Below the pieces are notes generated by a model. That model saw only the letters and a list, made by a program, of their open reading frames with translations. It ran no database searches and was not told the DNA's origin. 8,969 nt of DNA from Bacilli bacterium (GTDB lineage Bacteria > Bacillota_I > Bacilli_A > ML615J-28 > CAG-313). The stretch covers positions 1 to 8,969 of the forward strand of contig CAAGKY010000133.1 in assembly GCA_900770645.1 (NCBI GenBank). The letters are read 5' to 3'. Shown piece by piece: positions 1-6,056 of this stretch. The position numbers and the translations under genes are program-made. Positions within the stretch are counted from its first letter, which is position 1; every line of letters starts with the position of its first letter.

Positions 1-79
1 AAGCCTGAATTTTAGTTTATTTTTCACTTTTGGTTTTCTAAAATTTTAGTTTTGAAAAGTTTTTGAAATTTTGAAAATT

Positions 80-276
80 TGTAAAGTTTCTAAAAGTGTT
101 AAAAGTTTTACTATTTATGAGTTTTTTGTACTTTTAAAGTTTTCGAAATTTTTGTCATTTTTGTCACCATGCGGGGGGTCAATTATCTAGAGGTCTTCCC
201 TAATGAACGGGCGCACAACTCCGTGCGTATAATAATCAAAAAATCAAAAATCAAAATTTCAAAAAATCAAAAATAA
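80..276. repeat. Upstream tandem repeat unit, copy A
   Basis: First of two related AT-rich units upstream of the recombinases. It begins near TGTAAAGT, continues through AAAAGTTT and TTTTAAAGTTTT runs, and contains a 31-bp block at 159-189 that is identical in copy B (374-404, offset 215 bp). That block carries a run of six G in an otherwise very AT-rich setting. After it, identity falls but CCCTAAT...CGGGCG is kept (198-213 versus 413-428), and the unit ends in repeated ATCAAAA words. The role is unknown. It could be a recombinase binding or attachment region, a duplicated regulatory leader, or a decayed gene end. The duplication itself is plain to see; the outer limits are approximate. Confidence 0.75.
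173..200 (+). other. Possible G6-tract hairpin in repeat copy A
   Basis: GGGGGG (173-178) can pair with CTTCCC (195-200) using two G-T wobbles across a 16-nt loop. Copy B has the equivalent fold with better pairing. The downstream CCC...CGGG (198-200 with 209-212) would compete for the same C residues, so two mutually exclusive foldings are conceivable. This is inference from base pairing only and may be fortuitous. Confidence 0.25.
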
Positions 277-314
277 ATTTTTCACTTACATTGATGAGTG
301 TTAAAGTTAAAAAA

Positions 315-493
315 TGTAAAGTGATAAAAGTTTATTAATTTATGTAGTTTTTATTATTTTAAAGTTTTTGATATTTTGTCACCATGCGGGGGGTCAATTA
401 TCTAAAGTACTCCCCTAATAATCGGGCGAGCAATGGCGTACAAATTTTTCGGAAATCAAAAATCAAAAAATCAAAATTCTTGAACTTTTCACT
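315..493. repeat. Upstream tandem repeat unit, copy B
   Basis: Second copy of the unit seen at 80-276, again running from TGTAAAGT through the identical 31-bp block (374-404), CCCCTAATAATCGGGCG and ATCAAAA runs, to a TTTTCACT motif. TTTTCACT also follows copy A (about 280-287) and occurs near position 22, so a third, mostly eroded or differently bounded unit may lie at the left edge. This copy ends about 75 bp before the first recombinase start and so may contribute to its promoter or operator. Confidence 0.75.
388..415 (+). other. Possible G6-tract hairpin in repeat copy B
   Basis: GGGGGGT (388-394) pairs with ACTCCCC (409-415) over seven positions with a single G-T wobble and a 14-nt loop. 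The matching segment of copy A differs in sequence but can still pair through wobbles. As in copy A, CCCC can alternatively pair with the CGGG that follows. There is no following U-run, so this is not a terminator. Confidence 0.3.
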
Positions 494-526
494 AGATTTA
501 ATAAAAGTTTTGCGGTATTGTTTTAG
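488..526 (+). promoter_or_regulatory. Putative recombinase promoter within a duplicated 39-bp segment
   Basis: This segment starts TTCACT and ends in the 16-mer TGCGGTATTGTTTTAG (511-526). It recurs without gaps at 3688-3726 ahead of the amidoligase: the 16-mer is identical and 14 of the 23 preceding bases match. Both copies sit just upstream of a ribosome binding site. A weak sigma70-type reading is TAGATT (493-498), 17 bp, TATTGT (516-521). A shared promoter or operator is the simplest explanation, but the match to consensus is poor and an attachment-site role cannot be excluded. Confidence 0.4.
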
Positions 527-568
527 ACGAAAAGTAGCGTACTTATAAAAGAAAGGAGATGATAATTT

Positions 569-2041
569 ATGAAAAGAGCAGTTGCTTATATAAGAGTATC
601 AACAGCATCAGATGCTCAAGTACATAGCTTCGAATTCCAGGAAGACTATTGGAAAAATGAAATAAACAAAAATGATGACTTAACACTAGTTGAGATTTAT
701 GCTGATAAAGGTATAAGTGGTAAAAGCCTATCAAAAAGACCAGAGTTGAAAAGACTACTAAAAGATGCAGAAGATAGAAAGTTTGATGTAGTCTATACAA
801 AGTCAGTATCAAGGTTTGCAAGAAACACAACTGAACTGTTAGAGTCAGTAAGAAGACTTCGTGAACTTGGAATAAAGGTAGTATTTGAAAAAGAAAATAT
901 TGATACATTTGATCCAAGTGCAGAAGTGTTCCTAACCATAGCGGCGGCAGTTGCTGAAAACGACTTAAGAGTATATTCAGAAAATCAAAAGTGGTCAGTT
1001 AGACAAAGGTTTAAAAAAGGTCAAATTCAAATAGGATGTAAGATATTTGGTTATGAGATGGACTATGAAAATAACAACCTTATAATTAAAGAAGATGAAG
1101 CAATAGTCATCAGAAAGATTTATGAGTTATACCTAAATGGCTATGGGTTTGGTAGAATCAAAATGTACCTAGAAGATAATGGATATAAAAATGGTGAAGG
1201 AAAGTCTGAATGGAATGAATCATCAATAAGATATATCCTAAAGAATGAAAAATACAAAGGTTGTAGTCTAGCACAAAAGACTGTTATGATAAATGGTGTT
1301 GCAAAAGTCAATGATGGTTTTGCTAAACAGTATTATATGGAAGACTCTCATGATGCAATAATATCAAAAGAAGACTTTGATAAAGTACAAATGTTACTAA
1401 TTAGTAAACAGTCAGATAAGCTAAAAGGAAAACCTAAAGTAGAACCATACTCATTCACTGGCATTATTAGATGTGGCGTGTGTGGTGGTAAAGTTAATCA
1501 CAAAATTAACAATAGTGGTAAAGCCTGGCAGTGCTCAATTTGGATGTGTGGAACTAGAGCAAGATATTCTAAAAAGGTATGCGACTCAAGAAACATAAAA
1601 GATGATGTCCTTAAAGAATTATTCGTAAGTGCGTATAATGAGTTTGTTACACTAAAGCCTAAATCAAAAGTATTAGATGAACTAATAGCTGAACGTGATA
1701 AATTAATCAAACAAGAAAATGAGTTAAACATCTTAAAAATTAATAGGCTAATAGAAATTGATGACTATAATACTGAACTTGAAAGAATTAAGAATAGAAC
1801 TCATGAACTAACACTATCAATTAATGACTTAACCTTAAAAGGAATAAGCCAAAAAGACTATGTAATGATTGATGAGTTTGATGAAGAAAAGGTAAGAAAG
1901 TTTCTAGACAATATAGTACTAAATACTGATACAGTAACATTTAACTTCATCAATGGAATAAGTATCACTAAACACTTTGACAATGGACCATCAGGCAACC
2001 AAAAAGGATGGAAGGAAAGGAGGAAAGTAAATGCAAACTAA
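569..2041 (+). CDS. Large serine recombinase (site-specific integrase/resolvase family), first of a tandem pair
   Basis: A 490-residue protein that should cut and rejoin DNA at attachment sites through a serine-DNA link. The N-terminal resolvase catalytic domain spans residues 3-150, with the YIRVST motif placing the nucleophile at Ser11, and a KSVSRFARNT block near 78-87 supplying conserved active-site arginines. A 'Recombinase' DNA-binding domain follows (about 155-280), then a zinc ribbon (C302, C305 and C327/C338 as likely ligands) and a charged coiled-coil region (about 365-425), the order expected of Firmicute large serine recombinases. Length is normal for the family. The ATG is preceded by AAAGGAG at 552-558. 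The motif that in the partner reads AEQESRTIS here reads AENDLRVYS, an atypical variant that may affect activity or specificity. The reading frame runs 11 nt into the next gene, so the two are surely co-translated. Confidence 0.95.
   Translation: MKRAVAYIRVSTASDAQVHSFEFQEDYWKNEINKNDDLTLVEIYADKGISGKSLSKRPELKRLLKDAEDRKFDVVYTKSVSRFARNTTELLESVRRLRELGIKVVFEKENIDTFDPSAEVFLTIAAAVAENDLRVYSENQKWSVRQRFKKGQIQIGCKIFGYEMDYENNNLIIKEDEAIVIRKIYELYLNGYGFGRIKMYLEDNGYKNGEGKSEWNESSIRYILKNEKYKGCSLAQKTVMINGVAKVNDGFAKQYYMEDSHDAIISKEDFDKVQMLLISKQSDKLKGKPKVEPYSFTGIIRCGVCGGKVNHKINNSGKAWQCSIWMCGTRARYSKKVCDSRNIKDDVLKELFVSAYNEFVTLKPKSKVLDELIAERDKLIKQENELNILKINRLIEIDDYNTELERIKNRTHELTLSINDLTLKGISQKDYVMIDEFDEEKVRKFLDNIVLNTDTVTFNFINGISITKHFDNGPSGNQKGWKERRKVNAN
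2016..2023 (+). promoter_or_regulatory. Ribosome binding site of second recombinase, inside first recombinase gene
   Basis: A near-perfect AAAGGAGG lies within the last codons of the first recombinase, 7 nt before the ATG at 2031. It fixes the start and supports translational coupling of the overlapping pair. Confidence 0.85.
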
Positions 2042-3626
2042 AGAAAAGGTAGTACAAGAAATACCAATACTCTATCGTGCTAATATGACTAGCATTACTG
2101 AAAAGGAAAATGTGACATATTATGCAAGGGTATCAACAGACCTTGATGAACAAGAAGATTCATACGAACTACAAAAAGAATACTTTGAAGAACTAATAAG
2201 ATCAAACCCAAAATGGAACTATGTTGAAGGCTATGCTGATTATGGGTTAAGTGGTACTAAAGCAGAACACCGCCCTGAGTTCATGCGAATGATTGAAGAT
2301 TGCAAGAAAGGTAAGATTAATAAAATCCTAGTAAAGTCAATATCAAGATTTGCAAGAAACACAGTTGATACATTAAAGTATGTAAGAGAACTACGAGAAC
2401 TTGGTGTTAGTATATATTTCGAAACACAAAACATCGATACAATGTCACCTGGTGGAGAAGTGCTACTTACAATTCTAGCTGCAATGGCAGAACAAGAGTC
2501 AAGAACAATATCAAGTAATGTAAAATGGAGTTATGAGAAAAGGTTCAAAGATGGAAAAGTAATTATAAATACTGCAAAACAGCTAGGATACAAAAAAGTA
2601 GGAGATGACTATGAGATAGTAGAAAGTGAAGCCGAAATTGTAAGAAGAATATTTAGAGAATACATTTGTGGTATGTCAGTTCGTCAGATAGCAACTTCCT
2701 TAAATAATGATGGAATAAAGACAAAACTAGGTAGTACATGGAGTCCATCAGCTATAGAACGCTTACTTGATAATGAGAAATATACAGGTAATGCAATACT
2801 AGGTAAAACCTTTAAACAAGATGTTCTAGATAAAGCAAGACAAAAGAATAAAGGACAAGCCAAAATGTTCTATGTAACAAATAGTCACCCTGAGATTATT
2901 AGTAAAGAGTTATTTGATATGGTGCAAGCTGAGAAGAAAAGACGTATTTCCTTAAGAAGTTCAGCAAATACAGGGCGTGGTAAGTACTCATACAAATATC
3001 CTTTAAGTGGAGTGTTAGTATGTGGTGAGTGCGGTGGTAAACTAAGAAGATATGGAAGAGTAAAAGCCGATGGAACTAAAGTGCCACTGTGGATTTGTGT
3101 AGAACATCAGAAGAACATCAACAACTGTTCAATGAAAGCAGTCAAGGAAGAAGACATTATTAACTTATACCTAAGTGTCTTAAAAGACTTAAAGGAAAAC
3201 ATTGATGAAATAAAAGATGTTGTGTACAAAAATGTTAGTGAAGAATTAACTAGTTCAGTAATAACCGATGTAGGTGTATATGAGCATCAAATCAAAGAAA
3301 AGCGTAAAGAGATAATGGAAATCTTCAAGAAAAAGAACGATGGACTTATAACAGTTAAGGAGTATGAAGAAAAGTACAAAGCATTAAGTGAAGCTATAAT
3401 GAAACTAGAAGAAAAGATACTAGAAGTAAATGCAGAAAATGCTAACCTTAAAAACACTAAAGCAAGACTATCAAAAATAAAAGAAGTGATAGATGGAACA
3501 CTAGTATCATATGATGATGGATCATTAAGAATAATAGTTGATACTATAAAAGTAATAAGCCAAAAAGAGTTAGAATTCCAACTTTCTTGCGGTATTAACA
3601 TCACAAAAAACACTTTAAAACCCTGA
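2031..3626 (+). CDS. Large serine recombinase, second of a tandem pair
   Basis: A 531-residue paralogue of the preceding recombinase. The catalytic domain begins after a ~27-residue extension: YYARVST puts the nucleophile at Ser35, KSISRFARNT (102-111) provides the arginines, and AEQESRTIS (153-161) is the canonical helix-start motif. The DNA-binding 'Recombinase' domain is at about 180-310, the zinc ribbon has C331, C334, C356 and C366, and a long coiled coil occupies about 415-485, which in this family mediates integration/excision directionality. The gene overlaps its partner by 11 nt, and its TGA stop lies inside the stem of the terminator that follows. Paired recombinases of this kind occur in SCC elements (ccrA/ccrB) and in some clostridial and Mollicute-like elements. 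Whether the pair acts as a hetero-complex or on separate sites cannot be told from sequence. Confidence 0.95.
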   Translation: MQTKEKVVQEIPILYRANMTSITEKENVTYYARVSTDLDEQEDSYELQKEYFEELIRSNPKWNYVEGYADYGLSGTKAEHRPEFMRMIEDCKKGKINKILVKSISRFARNTVDTLKYVRELRELGVSIYFETQNIDTMSPGGEVLLTILAAMAEQESRTISSNVKWSYEKRFKDGKVIINTAKQLGYKKVGDDYEIVESEAEIVRRIFREYICGMSVRQIATSLNNDGIKTKLGSTWSPSAIERLLDNEKYTGNAILGKTFKQDVLDKARQKNKGQAKMFYVTNSHPEIISKELFDMVQAEKKRRISLRSSANTGRGKYSYKYPLSGVLVCGECGGKLRRYGRVKADGTKVPLWICVEHQKNINNCSMKAVKEEDIINLYLSVLKDLKENIDEIKDVVYKNVSEELTSSVITDVGVYEHQIKEKRKEIMEIFKKKNDGLITVKEYEEKYKALSEAIMKLEEKILEVNAENANLKNTKARLSKIKEVIDGTLVSYDDGSLRIIVDTIKVISQKELEFQLSCGINITKNTLKP

Positions 3627-3658
3627 TATATGGTATTTAGCCAATATCAGGATTTTTT
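3622..3658 (+). terminator. Rho-independent terminator of the recombinase operon
   Basis: CCTGATAT (3622-3629) pairs with ATATCAGG (3644-3651). An inner TGG/CCA extends the stem past a single bulged A, and T6 follows at 3653-3658. The recombinase TGA stop (3624-3626) is within the left arm, so a ribosome finishing the gene would cover the stem and translation and termination may interact. Confidence 0.9.
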
Positions 3659-3687
3659 GTTAAAAAAAAGTGTTCTTTCTTACACAT

Positions 3688-3726
3688 TTCACTGGATATT
3701 AATATCTTTATGCGGTATTGTTTTAG
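3688..3726 (+). promoter_or_regulatory. Putative amidoligase operon promoter (second copy of 39-bp segment)
   Basis: Same ungapped segment as 488-526, including the exact 16-mer TGCGGTATTGTTTTAG at 3711-3726. A terminator directly upstream isolates the amidoligase from the recombinases, so a promoter is needed in the 90 bp that remain. The best reading is TGGATA (3693-3698), 17 bp, TATTGT (3716-3721), at positions equivalent to those in the first copy. If correct, recombinases and amidoligase are co-regulated. Confidence 0.45.
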
Positions 3727-3751
3727 TACAAAAAGCAAAGGAGACACACTT

Positions 3752-4654
3752 ATGAAAACACAAAAATTTGGAATCGAAATCGAACTAACAGGAATCACAA
3801 GAAGAGATGCCGCAAAGGTAATCGCAAAGTTCTATGGAACAAGAGAAATCTACAAAGGTGGAACTTACATGTACTATGATGTACCAACAAATGATGGAAG
3901 ATGCTTCAAGGTAATGAGAGACTCATCAATAGTAGCAGAAACAAAAGATGGAACACCTGCAACTGATGAAATGAAAACTGAAGTAGTAAGTCCAATATGC
4001 ACTTACAGTGATATCGAAAACATTCAAGAAATCGTAAGACAACTAAGACACAAAGGTGCAATAGCAAACTCAAGTTGTGGAATACACGTACACATCAATG
4101 CTGCACCACACAATGCAAGATCAATCAGAAACATAGTAAACATAATGACAAGTAAAGAAGACATCCTATTCAAATCACTAGGTGTAAGCCAAGCAAGAGC
4201 AGAAAGATGGTGCAAAAAGAATGAGATGACATTCGTAAACAAACTAAACAAAACAAAACCACAATCAACTGATACAATAGGACACCTATGGTACAATGGA
4301 AATATGGGAAGACGTTATGACCACTATGATTCAAGTAGATACCATGCACTTAACCTACACGCAGTATGGCAAAAAGGAACAATCGAATTCAGATGCTTCA
4401 ATGGAACAACACACGCTGGCAAGATTAAAACATACATTCAACTATGCCTAGCAATAAGCCATCAAGCATTAACTCAAAAAGCATCAAGTCCAAGAAAGAC
4501 TGCAACAACAAATGAAAAGTACACATTCAGAACTTGGTTACTAAGATTAGGACTAATCGGAGAAGAATTCAAAACTGCAAGAAACTTCTTACTAGAAAAC
4601 CTAGATGGTGACATCGCATTCAGAAATGGTCGACCAGAACCACAAATGGCATAA
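3752..4654 (+). CDS. Amidoligase_2-family enzyme (COOH-NH2 ligase, glutamine synthetase/glutamate-cysteine ligase-like fold)
   Basis: A 300-residue protein predicted to use ATP to join a carboxyl group to an amine, forming an amide or gamma-glutamyl-type bond. The substrate is unknown. Family signatures occur in order: GIEIE (7-11), KVMRDSSI (53-60), TEVVSP (76-81), CGIHVH (109-114), RYHALNLH (196-203) and GTIEFRCFNGT (209-219). The acidic, histidine and arginine residues in these correspond to the metal, ATP and substrate positions of the glutamate-cysteine ligase superfamily. No signal peptide or membrane segment is seen, so it is cytoplasmic. AAAGGAGA at 3737-3744, 7 nt before the ATG, sets the start; an in-frame ATG at 3710 lies in the promoter repeat and is rejected. 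The next gene, 16 nt downstream, encodes a cyclotransferase that could cleave the product. Family assignment is confident; the reaction is inference. Confidence 0.88.
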   Translation: MKTQKFGIEIELTGITRRDAAKVIAKFYGTREIYKGGTYMYYDVPTNDGRCFKVMRDSSIVAETKDGTPATDEMKTEVVSPICTYSDIENIQEIVRQLRHKGAIANSSCGIHVHINAAPHNARSIRNIVNIMTSKEDILFKSLGVSQARAERWCKKNEMTFVNKLNKTKPQSTDTIGHLWYNGNMGRRYDHYDSSRYHALNLHAVWQKGTIEFRCFNGTTHAGKIKTYIQLCLAISHQALTQKASSPRKTATTNEKYTFRTWLLRLGLIGEEFKTARNFLLENLDGDIAFRNGRPEPQMA

Positions 4655-4670
4655 GAAAGGAAATGATAAA

Positions 4671-5096
4671 ATGAGTAAATTATACGTAGCATATGGAAGT
4701 AACCTAAACATGATGCAGATGGGGTGGAGATGCCCCACTGCAAGTGTAGTAGGAACAGGAAAGATAATTGATTATAAATTAACATTTAGAAGAGTAGCAA
4801 CAATCGAACCTTGTGTAAAATGCGAGGTTCCAGTTGCTGTATGGAAAATTGAAGATAGTGATGAAAAAGCACTTGATAGATATGAAGGATACCCAAGTCT
4901 ATACCGAAAAGAAATGATTGATGTAGAAATGGATGATGGTACTAAACTAAAAGCAATGGTATACATAATGAACTATGGTAAACCATCAATGCCATATAAG
5001 GACTATATCAACACGATAATTCAAGGATATGAAGATGTAGGATTTGATATTGCATACCTGGTTGAAGCAATAGAAGATACTAAAAATAGATTATAA
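4671..5096 (+). CDS. Gamma-glutamylcyclotransferase-like protein (AIG2/GGCT fold)
   Basis: A 141-residue, single-domain protein with the fold that cleaves gamma-glutamyl amides by releasing 5-oxoproline. The substrate-binding loop YGSNL is at 8-12, and the expected catalytic glutamate is Glu72 in LDRYEGYP. Length is typical of stand-alone members, and no export signal is present. The ATG at 4671 follows AAAGG at 4656-4660 and aligns the protein start with the family (MSKLYVAYGSNL). A 5' extension from 4605 would overlap the amidoligase and is not supported. It lies 16 nt after the amidoligase and is closed by a terminator, so the two form one operon. Such pairing suggests the cyclotransferase edits, recycles or removes what the ligase attaches, but the target molecule is not revealed. 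Confidence 0.88.
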   Translation: MSKLYVAYGSNLNMMQMGWRCPTASVVGTGKIIDYKLTFRRVATIEPCVKCEVPVAVWKIEDSDEKALDRYEGYPSLYRKEMIDVEMDDGTKLKAMVYIMNYGKPSMPYKDYINTIIQGYEDVGFDIAYLVEAIEDTKNRL

Positions 5097-5127
5097 TAAG
5101 AGAAAATGTGTGTTTCTAAAACCTTTG

Positions 5128-5154
5128 GAGGACTTAATTGTCCTCTTTTGTTTT
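5128..5154 (+). terminator. Rho-independent terminator of the amidoligase-cyclotransferase operon
   Basis: GAGGAC (5128-5133) and GTCCTC (5140-5145) form a six-pair stem with a TTAATT loop, followed by TTTTGTTTT (5146-5154). It lies about 30 nt past the cyclotransferase stop. Confidence 0.9.
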
Positions 5155-5340
5155 ATACAGATGTTGTAAGAAATAATACCCGCATTATAAGACCATGACC
5201 ATAAATGGACCGATTTTTAAGGGCTGTAGCAGACTTTTATTTCATTTGAGGGTAAAGAGCAGGGGCGGTATGGTTAAGACGGTGTGGACCAAATTTAAGA
5301 AAAATGAGAAATTTATCTTAAGAAAATTGTATAAATATTT
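5155..5340. other. Intergenic stretch with a locally GC-richer patch and imperfect direct repeats
   Basis: No convincing gene is present. A 56-codon frame from 5195 to 5365 has no ribosome binding site and resembles nothing I know. The part at about 5221-5290 is visibly richer in G and C than its surroundings. TGGACC plus an AT-rich tail ending in TTTAAG occurs twice (5206-5221 and 5285-5299). The stretch lies where leucine codon preference switches from CTA (left) to TTA (right), so it may be a module junction or an old insertion scar. Its function is unknown. Confidence 0.4.
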
Positions 5341-5360
5341 AGTTTTTTATCAAATTATGC

Positions 5361-5386
5361 TATAATTTAAATGAAATATCAGGAGG
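5361..5386 (+). promoter_or_regulatory. Extended -10 promoter element and ribosome binding site for the 196-residue protein
   Basis: TGCTATAAT (5358-5366) is a consensus extended -10 element; the -35 region (TTTAGT near 5338-5343) is weak. AGGAGG at 5381-5386 is 6 nt before the ATG at 5393. The short distance implies a leader of roughly 20 nt. Confidence 0.7.
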
Positions 5387-5392
5387 CATAAA

Positions 5393-5983
5393 ATGGATTT
5401 ATATGATATGATAGATTATTTAAGAGAATGTTTTTCAAATGCAAGTTATAAAGATCCAAAATACTCATTCAACTTTAGAGCAGAAACTATTTATGATGTA
5501 GAAATAACTATTAGTTATCCTGGATATAAAGCGACAAGCATTTTCTGTGATTATGTAGTTTGGTTAAATAATCAATTTGGTAATAGAAATTTATCACATG
5601 TTGATATAATGAATGAATTTTATGAAAGTGCAAGCAATGATAATCAAAATATAGAACTTTATAATGAATTTTTAATTGATATATCTAAATATTGGGAAGA
5701 GATTGATTTGAGTAAATATTCTAGAATATCATTTCCTACATTATCAAAAGAAGAAATGCTAGAGGCAATATGCTATATTGCTGCACAAGAAGAAATGAAT
5801 TATCCTAGTAGAGGAAGATGCTTGGGATATAAAAGACCTTTTTATTCTTACCTTGAAGCAATTAATGCTGCATCATCTACCCCAGATATAACTATAGAGG
5901 AAGCTCTTGATAGAGGTGTTTCTAGAGGGAGTTTTGAAAAGATTCCAACATTTAATATTCCATATAGTAGAATAGGTAATTAA
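5393..5983 (+). CDS. Hypothetical acidic cytoplasmic protein, 196 residues
   Basis: I do not recognise a family. The start is well supported by AGGAGG at 5381-5386 and a consensus extended -10 box. The protein is rich in aspartate, glutamate, tyrosine and asparagine, has no evident signal peptide, membrane span or cysteine cluster, and ends in a region around LSKEEMLEAICYIAAQEEMN followed by aromatic and arginine residues (SRGRCLGYKRPFYSY, about 138-152). It looks like a mixed alpha/beta globular protein with a helical second half. It stands between the amidoligase operon and the restriction-modification operon with its own promoter and no clear terminator. Its TTA-rich codon use matches the restriction-modification genes, so it probably arrived with them. 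A controller or accessory role for that system is possible but not shown; no helix-turn-helix is evident. Confidence 0.75.
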   Translation: MDLYDMIDYLRECFSNASYKDPKYSFNFRAETIYDVEITISYPGYKATSIFCDYVVWLNNQFGNRNLSHVDIMNEFYESASNDNQNIELYNEFLIDISKYWEEIDLSKYSRISFPTLSKEEMLEAICYIAAQEEMNYPSRGRCLGYKRPFYSYLEAINAASSTPDITIEEALDRGVSRGSFEKIPTFNIPYSRIGN

Positions 5984-6022
5984 AATTTAAAGTACTAAAA
6001 CACTACCATTTTTTTGTTAAAT

Positions 6023-6048
6023 GTGGTATAATATGTTCACGAAAGGAG
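6023..6048 (+). promoter_or_regulatory. Promoter -10 box and ribosome binding site of the restriction-modification operon
   Basis: TGGTATAAT (6024-6032) is a consensus extended -10 element without a good -35 match at the usual distance (TACCAT at 6004-6009). GAAAGGAG at 6041-6048 stands 8 nt before the ATG at 6057. The leader is therefore very short. Confidence 0.75.
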
Positions 6049-6056
6049 TGTATGAT

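Noticed and set aside
197..225. Copy A hairpin GCGCAC...GTGCGT (211-228) as a terminator
   Set aside because: No T-run follows and the pairing is not conserved in copy B.
235..480. ATCAAAA runs as a CRISPR array or iterons
   Set aside because: The units are only 6-8 bp and irregularly spaced with no unique spacers. They look like low-complexity A-rich DNA; an origin with iterons is not supported by any replication gene here.
567..917. 116-codon reading frame on the - strand inside the first recombinase
   Set aside because: Leucine/phenylalanine-rich antisense shadow of a well-supported gene, with no ribosome binding site. The same applies to the other - strand frames (1498-1731, 2240-2434, 3287-3613, 4024-4296, 4474-4785, 4772-4966, 6641-6847, 8199-8402).
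3587..3596. Third copy of the TTGCGGTATT word inside the second recombinase
   Set aside because: Only 10 bp match, and it encodes family-typical C-terminal residues, so it is likely coincidental.
3710..3751. Upstream ATG extending the amidoligase by 14 residues
   Set aside because: It lies in the repeated putative promoter segment, has no ribosome binding site, and the ATG at 3752 has an ideal one.
4605..4670. Upstream ATG extending the cyclotransferase by 22 residues
   Set aside because: It would overlap the amidoligase gene by 50 nt, and the family fold begins at MSKLYVAYGSNL after a good ribosome binding site.
5195..5365. 56-residue basic reading frame on the + strand
   Set aside because: No ribosome binding site, no recognisable homology, runs through the next gene's promoter, and compositionally looks like chance or a gene relic.
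6021..6056. Upstream ATG extending the Dam-like methyltransferase by 12 residues
   Set aside because: It overlaps the TATAAT box and precedes the ribosome binding site.
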